Translations under genes and position numbers: made by a program
Shown: positions 16,136-24,066 of the stretch, piece by piece
How the letters are laid out: every line of letters starts with the position of its first letter
Position numbering within the stretch: the stretch's first letter is position 1
Source of the DNA: CAYVXE01 sp964455375
GTDB taxonomy: Bacteria > Zhuqueibacterota > Zhuqueibacteria > Oceanimicrobiales > Oceanimicrobiaceae
NCBI GenBank assembly: GCA_964455375.1
Contig: CAYVXE010000051.1
Coordinates: forward strand, 1-29,034
Direction of reading: 5' to 3'
Length of the DNA: 29,034 nt
Notes under the pieces: model-generated
What the model saw: the letters and a program-made list of their open reading frames with translations, nothing else
Told to the model about the DNA's origin: nothing
Database searches by the model: none

Positions 16136-16612
16136 CTAAGACTCTTTATCCTTCAGGCTTTGTTGAATCACATCAATCAAAATTTTTTGAATAGACGCGA
16201 ATCGCTCGCCTACAATTTCGGCGATATTTTTCATGAGAATATAGCCCAAATGATTATTTTCAGCACATAATTTTATGATGTCATTCGCCTTTATCCTCAA
16301 CAGCTCGGAATCTTGCATAGCTAAAGCGGAGAGGGTATAGATATTGGGTTCTGTAAGCGCAGACCAACCGAAGGCCTCACCTTTAAATTTTCTATCCAGG
16401 GTCATCTCTTTTAAAGCATGATAGTAGATTACTTTGAAGTGAAGTTCAACGGCTCCTTCAGCAACAATGTACAAATATTCAGCCGGACTTTCGGCCTCAA
16501 AGATGCGTTCCCCATCTTTTAAAGCAATCCTTGCGCAAATATTAGCAATTTTTCCCAGTTCCTGCGTTGTGAATTCTTTAAAAACTCTGGATTCTTTAAG
16601 TAAATCGACCAT
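16136..16612 (-). CDS. Cyclic-nucleotide-binding-domain protein without HTH
   Basis: This 158-residue protein is made of a Crp-type nucleotide-binding domain plus a C-terminal helix. The barrel is recognisable from FKEFTTQELGKIANICARI, through GERIFEAESPAEYLYIVAEG, to the phosphate-binding cassette region FKGEAFGWSALTEPNIYTLS (residues about 77-96). In the cassette the usual Arg that contacts the phosphate is absent (PNIYTLSALA), so cNMP affinity is uncertain. There is no DNA-binding domain, so it is not a transcription factor. It has a strong GGAGG site before the ATG. It lies 346 nt downstream of the repeat-cytochrome gene on the same strand, so it may be a sensory accessory to the respiratory module, though the large gap leaves co-transcription unproven. 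Confidence 0.85.
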   Translation of the reverse strand: MVDLLKESRVFKEFTTQELGKIANICARIALKDGERIFEAESPAEYLYIVAEGAVELHFKVIYYHALKEMTLDRKFKGEAFGWSALTEPNIYTLSALAMQDSELLRIKANDIIKLCAENNHLGYILMKNIAEIVGERFASIQKILIDVIQQSLKDKES

Positions 16613-16958
16613 TAGTCCTCCTGCCCAAGTCCATGTAACTTGTAATGAATTTAGTCATGTTTGTACTCCAAAGGGAAATGCTGGTGTGTGCCTTTATTCC
16701 TTTTCTTTTCAAAGTCAAAAAGGCTCATCCCTTTTAAAAAAAGGACTCTTCTCGTTGTGACACAAAGAGGTGCAGGTTTTACCTATAACCGGACTGATGA
16801 GGCCCACTTTGACCAACTCCGCCAGCTTGTTGCTCTTATTTTTCAAAGACAGATTCATCCTACTGTTATTTGAGGAGTTAAAGTTGCAATTAATATTTTA
16901 ATCTGTGCTAATACGCGCTATCTGTGTAATCAGCAATCGATTAGCGAAAGAGTTATGC
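16613..16958. other. Intergenic region, no convincing gene
   Basis: 346 nt between the cytochrome gene stop and the cyclic-nucleotide-domain start. It contains the ribosome site of the latter (AGGAGG, about 16617-16622). Two near-repeats, ATCTGTGCTAAT (16901-16912) and ATCTGTGTAATC (16920-16931), are spaced 19 nt apart. A plus-strand frame at 16661-16873 ends with plausible residues (GAGFTYNRTDEAHFDQLRQL) but has a Cys/Phe-rich, unlikely start, so I do not call it. Confidence 0.4.
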
Positions 16959-18176
16959 TTATTTTAATTTTTTTGATTTCGACAGCTCATGCAAATAAGC
17001 GTAAATATCTCTCATTTCCGTTCCGGTAAATTTTGGCCAACGCATGACTTTTTCCGCAATTTTTTCATCCATCACAGGTGCATGATTCCATAGGATCTGC
17101 GCCATATCAATAGCCGACATGAGTCCTCTTGACTGGGAAAGATCCGGGGCATACTCCCCACCCTTTGCATCTGCACCATGACAATTGACGCACCCTTTTT
17201 CTGCAAAGACTTTTTGACCGGTGCGCGGGTCTCCAGGTTTGTCTGTAAATTTCAGAAAGTACAAATAGGCGATGAGATCAGCCATTTCTTTGCCGCTGAA
17301 TCTGGGCCAACGGATTTTTTTCTCCTCCATAAGCTCCGCCATTTCAGCGCCGTGGTTCCACATCAGACCGGCTATTTCAGTGACACTGTAGTTCCATTCC
17401 AAATCCCCAAAATCTGGGCCAAGTTCTTTCCCCTTTCCATTCAAGGCGTGGCAGTCCAAACACCCTTTTTCTTTTAAAACGATTCTGCCCCTCTTAGGGT
17501 TACCCGGAGACATATAGACCTGTTCCCTTTCGGTGCCCTTACTTGCTTCGCGGATGTAAGCACTGAGGTCTACAATTTCACCTTTTTCAAATTTGGGCCG
17601 CTTTAAACCCATTTTCTTAATTTGTTTTTCCATTTCAGGCCCGTGGTTCCATAATGCCTGTGCCATATACAAAGGCGAAATATATTTTGCCAATTTATCA
17701 AAAGCCGGAGCCCGATCGCCTCCCTTTTCGTCAATGGAATGACAAGCGAGACAACTCTTTTCTTTTATCAATATTTTTCCCCGATACAGGTCACCAGGTT
17801 CGCCTAAATATCTCAAATAATAAAGATAAGCGATGAGTTCGACCATTTCGGTATGGGAAAATTCCGGATATGGCAAGTCCAGTTCACGCATACGTCTAAG
17901 CATTTCTGGAGCGTGATTCCACATGACTCCAGCAAGCTGAAGAAAGCTGCCATAATATTTTTTTTGCCCCAAATCCGGACCGATTTCCCCGCCTTCTCCT
18001 TTAATCGCATGACAGGTACTGCATCCTTTTTGCTCAAAAACAAATCGGCCTTTAAGAGGATTGTCCGGGATGTTTAGCTCCTGTGCATTGATTTTTACAG
18101 ACTGCAGATTAAAAGCGACTAAAACAAAAATAAAAAGTAGGCAGTTGGACTTTTCAGGTAAATAATGTTTTTTCAT
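16959..18176 (-). CDS. Tetrahaem cytochrome c with four tandem class-I-like domains
   Basis: This is a 405-residue periplasmic cytochrome when started at the ATG at 18176, which puts MKKHYLPEK in front of a signal peptide (hydrophobic about 12-24, ending INAQ); a longer frame adds 19 non-signal residues. Four homologous units of about 90-97 residues each carry one haem motif: CSTCH (52), CLACH (142), CLDCH (239) and CVNCH (329). Each unit repeats GxxxFxxKGCxxCH, GPDL-like, [ML]WNH[AG]xxM (86, 177, 273, 363) and PxFxxxEMxDLxAYL. The conserved Met and His in the WNH block may supply the distal haem ligand. The protein would carry electrons between the upstream membrane complex and a periplasmic partner. 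It is 195 nt downstream of the small membrane-protein gene. Confidence 0.9.
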   Translation of the reverse strand: MKKHYLPEKSNCLLFIFVLVAFNLQSVKINAQELNIPDNPLKGRFVFEQKGCSTCHAIKGEGGEIGPDLGQKKYYGSFLQLAGVMWNHAPEMLRRMRELDLPYPEFSHTEMVELIAYLYYLRYLGEPGDLYRGKILIKEKSCLACHSIDEKGGDRAPAFDKLAKYISPLYMAQALWNHGPEMEKQIKKMGLKRPKFEKGEIVDLSAYIREASKGTEREQVYMSPGNPKRGRIVLKEKGCLDCHALNGKGKELGPDFGDLEWNYSVTEIAGLMWNHGAEMAELMEEKKIRWPRFSGKEMADLIAYLYFLKFTDKPGDPRTGQKVFAEKGCVNCHGADAKGGEYAPDLSQSRGLMSAIDMAQILWNHAPVMDEKIAEKVMRWPKFTGTEMRDIYAYLHELSKSKKLK

Positions 18177-18277
18177 TTTGACAAATCCTTGACTTCTCTT
18201 TTTCTTTACTACGGTCAATAACATCCATGCCATTCAGCAGGAATCTTTTTTACCTTGGTGGTTCAATGATTTCAAAA

Positions 18278-18295
18278 AGATTCTTCCAGAATGAC
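18278..18295 (-). repeat. Short dispersed-repeat motif (GTCATTCTGGAAGAATCT)
   Basis: On the minus strand this 18-mer contains the imperfect inverted arms ATTC-TGGA-GAAT. It matches the GTCATTCyG...GAATCT pattern also seen, with a longer loop, at 11325-11360. It sits in the 195-nt space between two genes of the respiratory module. Confidence 0.4.
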
Positions 18296-18371
18296 AGTGA
18301 GGTCGAAGACGGTTTGAGCTTTTACTCGTTGCACTATGTATTCTACTACTAACCTTACAACCATCTCTAAA

Positions 18372-18626
18372 TTATTTTGACCTCGATAAATCTTCACGCT
18401 TTCGACCCTTTTGCAGACCGACAAAAACATAAGTTAACACCGCTGCCAAAGCAAAAAACACGGGAATAGCAACAATGCTAATGGCAACAGAGGCATTCAA
18501 AGCATCGTTAAGCTTGTGCGCTACCCGGATCAGATTTAAAATCCAAATGGCCACGACCGACACAAAAATCCAAATATAGGTCATGGAAGCGACTTGAAGA
18601 AAATAAATAAATTTTTTATTTTGCAT
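18372..18626 (-). CDS. Small two-helix membrane protein of the respiratory module
   Basis: This 84-residue protein has two predicted membrane helices, at about 16-33 (TYIWIFVSVVAIWILNLI) and 49-69 (ISIVAIPVFFALAAVLTYVF), and a basic C-terminus (GRKREDLSRSK). TGGAG precedes the ATG. It starts 29 nt after the NrfD stop and so belongs to the same transcript. Extra small membrane subunits are common in Act- and Qrc-like complexes; I cannot match this one to a named subunit. It may stabilise the NrfD subunit or anchor the cytochrome encoded next. Confidence 0.75.
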   Translation of the reverse strand: MQNKKFIYFLQVASMTYIWIFVSVVAIWILNLIRVAHKLNDALNASVAISIVAIPVFFALAAVLTYVFVGLQKGRKREDLSRSK

Positions 18627-18655
18627 AGCTAAACTCCAGCCATTTTACTCAAAAC

Positions 18656-19990
18656 CTACTTTGACTGTTGCTCAGGAAGATACGTTTTGAGACGGTCAGC
18701 AACTTCTTGGATACTGTGTTCGCGACCTTCCTGAGTTTCCCAAATTGAAATCAAAGGGAAAAATTTTGCAAAAACCATATAGCCTAAAATAAAAAGCGCG
18801 ACGCCCCCGGCAAAAAGACTCCATTCCGTCAGAGTTGGAATATAAATGCCGGTGGGGTAAGACAATCTGGGATTCGCTAAAGATGGAACAACAATGATCA
18901 ATCTTTCCAACCACATTCCGACAACCACGCAAATAGAAGCGATAAGGATGCCCGGAATCTTTCTGGTCTTTGGATTTGCCAGAATCACTAACGGAATGAG
19001 AAAATTACATACCACCATCAGCCAAAAAAACGGCGAGAACTCGCCAATGAATTTGTAAAGGAAGACTCTCATTTCGTTCGGCTCGTGTCCATAATACCCC
19101 GTAAGATATTCCGAGAATGTAAAATAGCCCCACAAGATTGACATGATAAGAAGCAGCATAGAAAGATAGTTGAAATGAATTTCTTTTAGATAATTTTCCA
19201 AATGGAATGCTTTACGGAATACTATCATGACGATTAACAAGGCGGCTATACCTGAGAAAATCGCGCCAACCACAAAATAGGGTCCAAAGATCGTGCTGTG
19301 CCAGCCCGGTTGTATGGTCATGGAAAAAATAAATGAAATGACCGTGTGAACTGAGACGGCAATTGGAATGACCATGATCATGAGAATATTTATTGCCTTC
19401 TCCAGCACTTTCCTCTGGTGCTCCGTGCCCTGCCAGCCCCATGCCAGGAACTCGTAAAGCCAGCGCGGCTTCGTGCCGCGGTCACGCAAAATAGCGATAT
19501 CGGGAATCATGGGAATATACAAATACACGGTACTGGCCGCAAAATAGGCTGTGATGCTGGTAACGTCCCAAAGCAATGGAGACTGCAAACGTCCGTTAGT
19601 AAACAGATGCAGTATTCGATCCGGCCGGCCTAAATCAAGGATAGGATGAAGTCCACCAATGGCTAACACGATGGCGGTAATGACTTCCGCCATGCGGGTA
19701 ATAGGACGACGCCACTCTGCCTTTGAGAGCCTGAGAATCGCTGAAATAAGGGTCCCGGCGTGACTGATGCCAATAAAAAAAACGAAGTTAATGATATAAA
19801 ATCCCCACGATATAGGTTGAGCTAAACCAGTAACGCCTAAACCAAAAACAACCTGCCTGACATAGGTGTAACCGGCAAAGACGATGACACCCAGTAAAAT
19901 AAAAACCGCAACATAGAAACCCGTACCGGTTTGTTCGATGGGACGAACTAAATCTTCATCTTCGAATGTACTCTGTCGGGGCTCAGCCAT
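18656..19990 (-). CDS. NrfD/PsrC-family membrane subunit, ActC/QrcD type
   Basis: This is a 444-residue integral membrane protein with about ten helices. The signature of the quinone-interacting long NrfD subunits is present: GISHAGTLISAILRL (74-88), HPILDLGRPDRILHLF (115-130) and WDVTSITAYF (141-150). The second half repeats a similar bundle (residues 240-425, including WLERLIIVVPSL). Short NrfD proteins have eight helices; this longer form matches ActC of alternative complex III and QrcD. It should exchange electrons and protons with menaquinol or menaquinone in the inner membrane. The ATG abuts the stop of the FeS gene with no spacer, so translation is coupled. The direction of electron flow cannot be read from the sequence. 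Confidence 0.93.
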   Translation of the reverse strand: MAEPRQSTFEDEDLVRPIEQTGTGFYVAVFILLGVIVFAGYTYVRQVVFGLGVTGLAQPISWGFYIINFVFFIGISHAGTLISAILRLSKAEWRRPITRMAEVITAIVLAIGGLHPILDLGRPDRILHLFTNGRLQSPLLWDVTSITAYFAASTVYLYIPMIPDIAILRDRGTKPRWLYEFLAWGWQGTEHQRKVLEKAINILMIMVIPIAVSVHTVISFIFSMTIQPGWHSTIFGPYFVVGAIFSGIAALLIVMIVFRKAFHLENYLKEIHFNYLSMLLLIMSILWGYFTFSEYLTGYYGHEPNEMRVFLYKFIGEFSPFFWLMVVCNFLIPLVILANPKTRKIPGILIASICVVVGMWLERLIIVVPSLANPRLSYPTGIYIPTLTEWSLFAGGVALFILGYMVFAKFFPLISIWETQEGREHSIQEVADRLKTYLPEQQSK

Positions 19991-20674
19991 TTATTCTACC
20001 TCAGACAAATAATAGACCTTAGGCTCCGTGCCTAAGTCTTCCAACATTCGAAAGGCTCGAGGACTTCTTATCAACTTGCTTACCTCGTGTTTATGATTAT
20101 CCAAGTCACCAAAAGATATGGCCTGAGTTGGGCAGCTCTCCACACAGGCAGGGACGTAATCCCCTTCTGCCAGTTCCCGCTCCTCTGCTGCCGCCTGCTC
20201 TTTTGCTTTCTGCAGCCGATGGACGCAAAAGGTGCACTTTTCCACGACTCCCACTGGTCTTACAGAAACATCAGGATTACAAGCCGTCGCCATTTTTTCA
20301 GGCCATTCCGGTTTGTACCAGTTAAATGATTTAACGGTATAAGGACACGCTGCCATACAATATCGACATCCAATGCACTGGGGAAATATTTGGGTCACAA
20401 TGCCCTCTTCGTTGAGATACGTCGCTCGAACAGGGCAAACTTTGGTGCAAGGAGGATTGTCACAATGAAAACAAGGCCGGGGCAGGTAGCGAATTTTTAC
20501 GTGCGGAAACTCCCCTTCATATATGGTCAGGATATCCATCCAAAGCATGGTGCGTTCCCGGGCGGACTCCTCCGGCCCCACGATGGCCACATTATTTTCT
20601 ACTTTGCAGGCTGCCACACATTCGCCGCAACCTGTACACTTATTCAAATCAATAACCATGCCCCACCTCGACAT
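19991..20674 (-). CDS. Four-cluster ferredoxin-like subunit (NrfC/DmsB/QrcC family)
   Basis: This 227-residue electron-transfer subunit has 16 cysteines in four cluster motifs: C13-x2-C-x2-C-x3-C, C68-x2-C-x4-C-x3-C, C100-x2-C-x2-C-x3-C (CIGCRYCMAACPY), and C147-x2-C joined to C177-x3-C. All four sites could hold [4Fe-4S], although one may be [3Fe-4S] in relatives. It has no signal peptide and would cross the membrane with the Tat-exported partner. I start at the ATG at 20674, which follows a GAGGAGA ribosome site and the stop of the Mo-protein gene by one nucleotide; a longer frame would add 17 residues overlapping that gene. It relays electrons between the catalytic-type subunit and NrfD. 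Confidence 0.94.
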   Translation of the reverse strand: MSRWGMVIDLNKCTGCGECVAACKVENNVAIVGPEESARERTMLWMDILTIYEGEFPHVKIRYLPRPCFHCDNPPCTKVCPVRATYLNEEGIVTQIFPQCIGCRYCMAACPYTVKSFNWYKPEWPEKMATACNPDVSVRPVGVVEKCTFCVHRLQKAKEQAAAEERELAEGDYVPACVESCPTQAISFGDLDNHKHEVSKLIRSPRAFRMLEDLGTEPKVYYLSEVE

Positions 20675-20675
20675 C

Positions 20676-23165
20676 CTAAGCTCTCCTCTTGTGATTAACT
20701 TTCTCAACGTTGACTTTCGTGCCAATTAGGGAAGACACGCCACTTAAAGAATCATACTCTTTCAAAAGAATTTCATAGGGATTGACACCGATATCTTTAG
20801 CATACCGGCCACCCGCCTTGTGTCCAAGTCCAAATGGAATGTGCACCATCTCAGGCATGACGCCCGACAAAAGCCTTACTTTGAGCTCCACACTTCCTTT
20901 TGAAGAACTCACTCTTACGAAATCACGGTCGGTGATGCCATACTTGTCGGCTGTGACGGGATTCATTTCGAGCCAAGTCTGCCAGTACTCACGGGTGAGC
21001 AATCCAAAGAGTTCTTGCACCAAAGGCAAATTGCTGCCCGTCCCGTTGACGTTGGTAATCAAATTAAAAGGAAGCAAATGAAACGCAAATTCGCCGTTGT
21101 TCTGCTCGGATTCAAGAGCTTCATAATGGGGTAGAAAAACTAAATCGCCTCGGGCTTCAATTTGCCATTTTCCCAATAATAGATTTATTTCCTTTTCTGA
21201 GAACTCTTTTCCTTGTACTTGTACTTGGGATTTGACTTTTTCTTCTAAAATTTGGGAGTAAAACTCAAATCTCCTGGAAGGAGTTTCGAAGGTTTTACTG
21301 AAATCGGTTTTGTCAGGGAAAGGATCCCACCAACCGCCTTTATCTAATAGCACTTGCCAAAACTCCTCGAAGGTTGTGTACTCAAATATTTGCCAGCCGC
21401 GCTCCTTGAGGAATTTCAGCCAGGCTTCATCCATGCGCTCGGTAAACAGGGTGCCCGCACCCGTCTTGTAAATACCCTGAAGGCGGCTCTGTAAATATTC
21501 TTTGTAATCCGGCCAGGCGAAAGAGGAAGCCAGGGGGCCACCAAGATTCCGGGCGATATGTAAAATCGCATCTCCGGTATGGCGGGTATTGTATATAGGC
21601 TCCACGACAGGCTGCTGCATTCCAAGGTGTGAAAAATCTACCATCGGAATATTGTAAACGACCTCATGCTTTTCTAAAAAAGTATGGTCGGGCAAAATCA
21701 GGTCGGCATAGACACTGGTCTCATCCACAAAAGAAGCGAAACTGACAACAAATGGAATTTCTTTTAAAACAGCAATGAAATCGCTCTGATTAATTGAATT
21801 AAACACCGGATTCACATTTGCGAGAAAAAGGATCTCGATGGGAGTTAGCTGTTTATCCAAAATCACATTTGGCAAATAGGAAACCGCATCTTCCGGAAAA
21901 CAGAAATCTTCAATCGATTTGGTCAACTTTGGATAGCTTAGCCCTTTTGAAGCTCTTTCATCCATCTCCACTTCCGGGAGTGCGGCAAATGGGGGCTCTG
22001 TCGTAAAAGAAATCGGGCCTTCTTTTTTGAAATTGCCTTTGAGCGCATTTAAACATTCTACAGCCCAAAGCGTGTACAAGCCATTCCTACTGTTTGTAGC
22101 CTGCCCGCCGGCCAAAATTAATGCAGACTCCTCGGCGCCGAATTCCCGGGCTAACTCAACAATTTTTGAGGCTGGAACGCCGGTTATTTCTGCAACTTTC
22201 TCTGGATAATATTCTTGCGTAACAAGAGTCTTGAATCCTTTATGGGAATTGCTTGCTTTATCAGTCCAATCCCTAAAACCAAAACTGTTTTTTCTTACAA
22301 AATCCTTATCGTACTGTCCCTCTTTTATAAGCACATTGGCAATCCCTAAAGCTAAAGCAGCCATGGTGCCCGGCTGAATAGGTATCCATTCATTGGAGTT
22401 GCCGGCGGTACGAGAAAGACGGGAATCGATGTGAATGATTCTCACTTTTTGTGCACCTTCTCGATTTCTCAATTCGGAATAAAGTTGATTGAATCGAATA
22501 GGCGATGGGCCGACATCCAATAAATCAGCCCCAAAATTGATTAATAGTTTAACATCCTTGAAATTATATCCCAAAGGTTTTTTATGACCCTGAGTTAAAT
22601 AGTTTGCTAAATTCAAAAAATTATTTTGGTCAAAAATAAATAAATTAGGCGAGCCAAAGGCATCCATAAATCTTTTTATTAAACTCGAAAGTAGATTGTA
22701 TTGCTGTCCCGCCCAAAAAGCCAATTTGTGCGTTTCATTTTTCTCTCTCAAGCTGCGCAAACGGGAGACCACAATCTGAATCGCCTCGTCCCAGGAAATA
22801 ACCTGCCATTTATCCTGGCCGCGCTCACCAACCCGCCTTAAAGGTTCTTTGATTCTATCCGGATTGAATAAGGCCTCGACACCTGCCTCAGCCATGGGAC
22901 AAATCCCCCCACGATTCACCGGATGGTTTGGATTGCCAAAAATTCGAACCGGGATGCTGTCGATTAGGCGTACTTTTATACCGCACCCACCTGGACACAA
23001 GGAGCACACGCTGTTTTTCCAGGTTTCAATTTGTGGGCCCCCGGCGACTTTTTTATACAGTTCATCGGGCACCGACCAGGTTGTATCACATCCTAAACTG
23101 CCCAGCGAAAAACCCGCCGACGTAATACCTAAATATTTTAAGAATTCTCTACGGGATATCTCCAT
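20676..23165 (-). CDS. Tat-exported molybdopterin-oxidoreductase-family subunit
   Basis: This is an 829-residue member of the DMSO-reductase superfamily. A Tat signal opens the protein (SRREFLKYLGI, twin Arg at 5-6). The N-terminal [4Fe-4S] motif is intact (C54-x2-C57-x3-C61-x27-C89). The molybdopterin domains run through GICPMAEAG, WQVISWDEAIQ, PNVILDKQLTPIEILF and VSFASFVDETSVYADLILPDHTFLEK (in part), and the C-terminal dinucleotide-binding domain includes WLEMNPVTADKYGITDRDFV. Where PsrA- or ArrA-type enzymes carry the Mo-ligating Cys, this one reads FDQNNFLN (177-185). A normal Cys/Ser/Sec ligand is not obvious, so it could be a non-catalytic Qrc- or Act-like scaffold. It lies between the pentahaem and FeS genes. 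Confidence 0.9.
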   Translation of the reverse strand: MEISRREFLKYLGITSAGFSLGSLGCDTTWSVPDELYKKVAGGPQIETWKNSVCSLCPGGCGIKVRLIDSIPVRIFGNPNHPVNRGGICPMAEAGVEALFNPDRIKEPLRRVGERGQDKWQVISWDEAIQIVVSRLRSLREKNETHKLAFWAGQQYNLLSSLIKRFMDAFGSPNLFIFDQNNFLNLANYLTQGHKKPLGYNFKDVKLLINFGADLLDVGPSPIRFNQLYSELRNREGAQKVRIIHIDSRLSRTAGNSNEWIPIQPGTMAALALGIANVLIKEGQYDKDFVRKNSFGFRDWTDKASNSHKGFKTLVTQEYYPEKVAEITGVPASKIVELAREFGAEESALILAGGQATNSRNGLYTLWAVECLNALKGNFKKEGPISFTTEPPFAALPEVEMDERASKGLSYPKLTKSIEDFCFPEDAVSYLPNVILDKQLTPIEILFLANVNPVFNSINQSDFIAVLKEIPFVVSFASFVDETSVYADLILPDHTFLEKHEVVYNIPMVDFSHLGMQQPVVEPIYNTRHTGDAILHIARNLGGPLASSFAWPDYKEYLQSRLQGIYKTGAGTLFTERMDEAWLKFLKERGWQIFEYTTFEEFWQVLLDKGGWWDPFPDKTDFSKTFETPSRRFEFYSQILEEKVKSQVQVQGKEFSEKEINLLLGKWQIEARGDLVFLPHYEALESEQNNGEFAFHLLPFNLITNVNGTGSNLPLVQELFGLLTREYWQTWLEMNPVTADKYGITDRDFVRVSSSKGSVELKVRLLSGVMPEMVHIPFGLGHKAGGRYAKDIGVNPYEILLKEYDSLSGVSSLIGTKVNVEKVNHKRRA
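20679..20690 (-). promoter_or_regulatory. Ribosome binding site fixing the FeS-subunit start
   Basis: GAGGAGAGCT on the minus strand, just before the ATG at 20674 and lying inside the last codons of the Mo-protein gene. It supports the short start of the FeS subunit. Confidence 0.7.
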
Positions 23166-23294
23166 ACAAGTAGTCCGGTAAATGTCTTAAACCAGTTATC
23201 TCAGTCTTTTTAATATGCTCTTGTTAGGCAGCCTAATGGAGTATTAGAGTATTGGAGTACTGGATTGATGGAATTCCATCACTTCAACACGCCA
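23166..23294. other. Spacer between pentahaem and Mo-protein genes
   Basis: A 129-nt spacer, unusually long for this operon. It contains a small run of near-repeats on the plus strand (GGAGTATTA, GAGTATTGG, AGTACTGG, about 23239-23262). No terminator was identified. Confidence 0.3.
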
Positions 23295-23792
23295 TTACCG
23301 GTGACAAGCATAGCAATCAGTTGTCACACCTCTCTCTTCATGACAGTCCATGCACCATCCCATTTTTATCTTTACGAATGGCTTGCTTATGGGCGAGGTG
23401 AAAGTGCTGACTTCACCATGACAAACCGTGCACTCCAATTTCCCTAACTTTACGTGGCGTCTGTGAGAAAAATAAGCGTAATCAGGCACAGAGTAGATTT
23501 GCCGCCAGGGTATCTTTTTGTTTTCATTAATAAAATTGAGTAAAATTGCTTCTTCTTCACTTTCAGAAGTGGCTCCCTCATGGCAATCCCGGCATACCTC
23601 GATGTTAGGGATGGAAGCGCGGGGATTTTCTTCAGCGTATTTGTGGCAGTCCAGACACTCCATATCATTTTCTTCAACGTGTTTGTTATGATTATAGGCG
23701 ATAGGTTGGAGAAACTCATTTTTATAGGATATAAGCCCGGCAACCAGTGTTCCCAAAAGAACTAAAAAAGCAACAGAAATGATTTTTTTCAT
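23295..23792 (-). CDS. Pentahaem cytochrome c, ActA/QrcA-like
   Basis: This is a 165-residue periplasmic or membrane-anchored multihaem protein. An uncleaved-looking N-terminal helix (residues 4-22, ISVAFLVLLGTLVAGLI) is followed by five CxxCH sites: CLDCH 46, CRDCH 67, CTVCH 121, CMDCH 147 and CYACH 160. The protein ends one residue after the last haem site. Extra His residues (YNHNKH, YFSHRRH) are positioned as distal ligands, as in the c3/c7 family. The elements IPNIEVCRDCHEG and YAYFSHRRHVK and KMGWCMDCHEE are what I recall from ActA and QrcA. As first gene of the module it would pass electrons between the Mo/FeS/NrfD core and soluble cytochromes. No ribosome site is seen before its ATG. 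Confidence 0.92.
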   Translation of the reverse strand: MKKIISVAFLVLLGTLVAGLISYKNEFLQPIAYNHNKHVEENDMECLDCHKYAEENPRASIPNIEVCRDCHEGATSESEEEAILLNFINENKKIPWRQIYSVPDYAYFSHRRHVKLGKLECTVCHGEVSTFTSPISKPFVKIKMGWCMDCHEERGVTTDCYACHR

Positions 23793-23857
23793 TTATTCAG
23801 AAATGGGTAAAAAATGAGAATCAATATTTCTTTTAAGAAAGACCCGCTGCGTTGTTT

Positions 23858-24066
23858 CTACTGATCAAAAGTGGACAAACGATTGGCCCAAGTAGATTGG
23901 TATGCGCCGCCTTCCAGTGTCAAGTGGTAATCATATCCGATGTCCACTCGCAGGGGGAGGCAACCCCGTCCAACGTAGGTGTACCCATAGCGCCTGTCAA
24001 AGAAGCTTGGACAGAGGCGTTGGGATGCGCTGCAAGTACGCCAAACACTGCTAAAACTATTAACTT
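23858..24066 (-). pseudogene. Frameshifted secreted-protein remnant
   Basis: Minus-strand sequence from 24066 reads as a signal peptide (KLIVLAVFGVLAAHPNASV, cleavage near VQA) followed by a mature start (SLTGAMGTPTLDGVASP, then CEWTSDMITT) and a TGA at 23922-23920. In the neighbouring frame the sense continues (LTLEGGAYQSTWANRLSTFD) to TAG at 23860-23858. A single-nucleotide indel near 23922 would join them. No ATG is present before KLIV, although AAAGGAAAG sits where a ribosome site would be. The PTLDGxxSPxEW phrase resembles the start of CBM9/DOMON-like extracytoplasmic domains. The gene looks dead or is a truncated leftover of a larger one. Confidence 0.55.

Noticed and set aside
16661..16873. 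70-residue plus-strand frame between cytochrome and cNMP genes
   Set aside because: The N-terminal half is implausible (Cys/Phe/Lys runs) and there is no ribosome site; only the last 30 residues look protein-like.
18177..18233. 19-residue upstream extension of the tetrahaem cytochrome
   Set aside because: It would place charged residues before the signal peptide; the ATG at 18176 gives a normal Sec signal.
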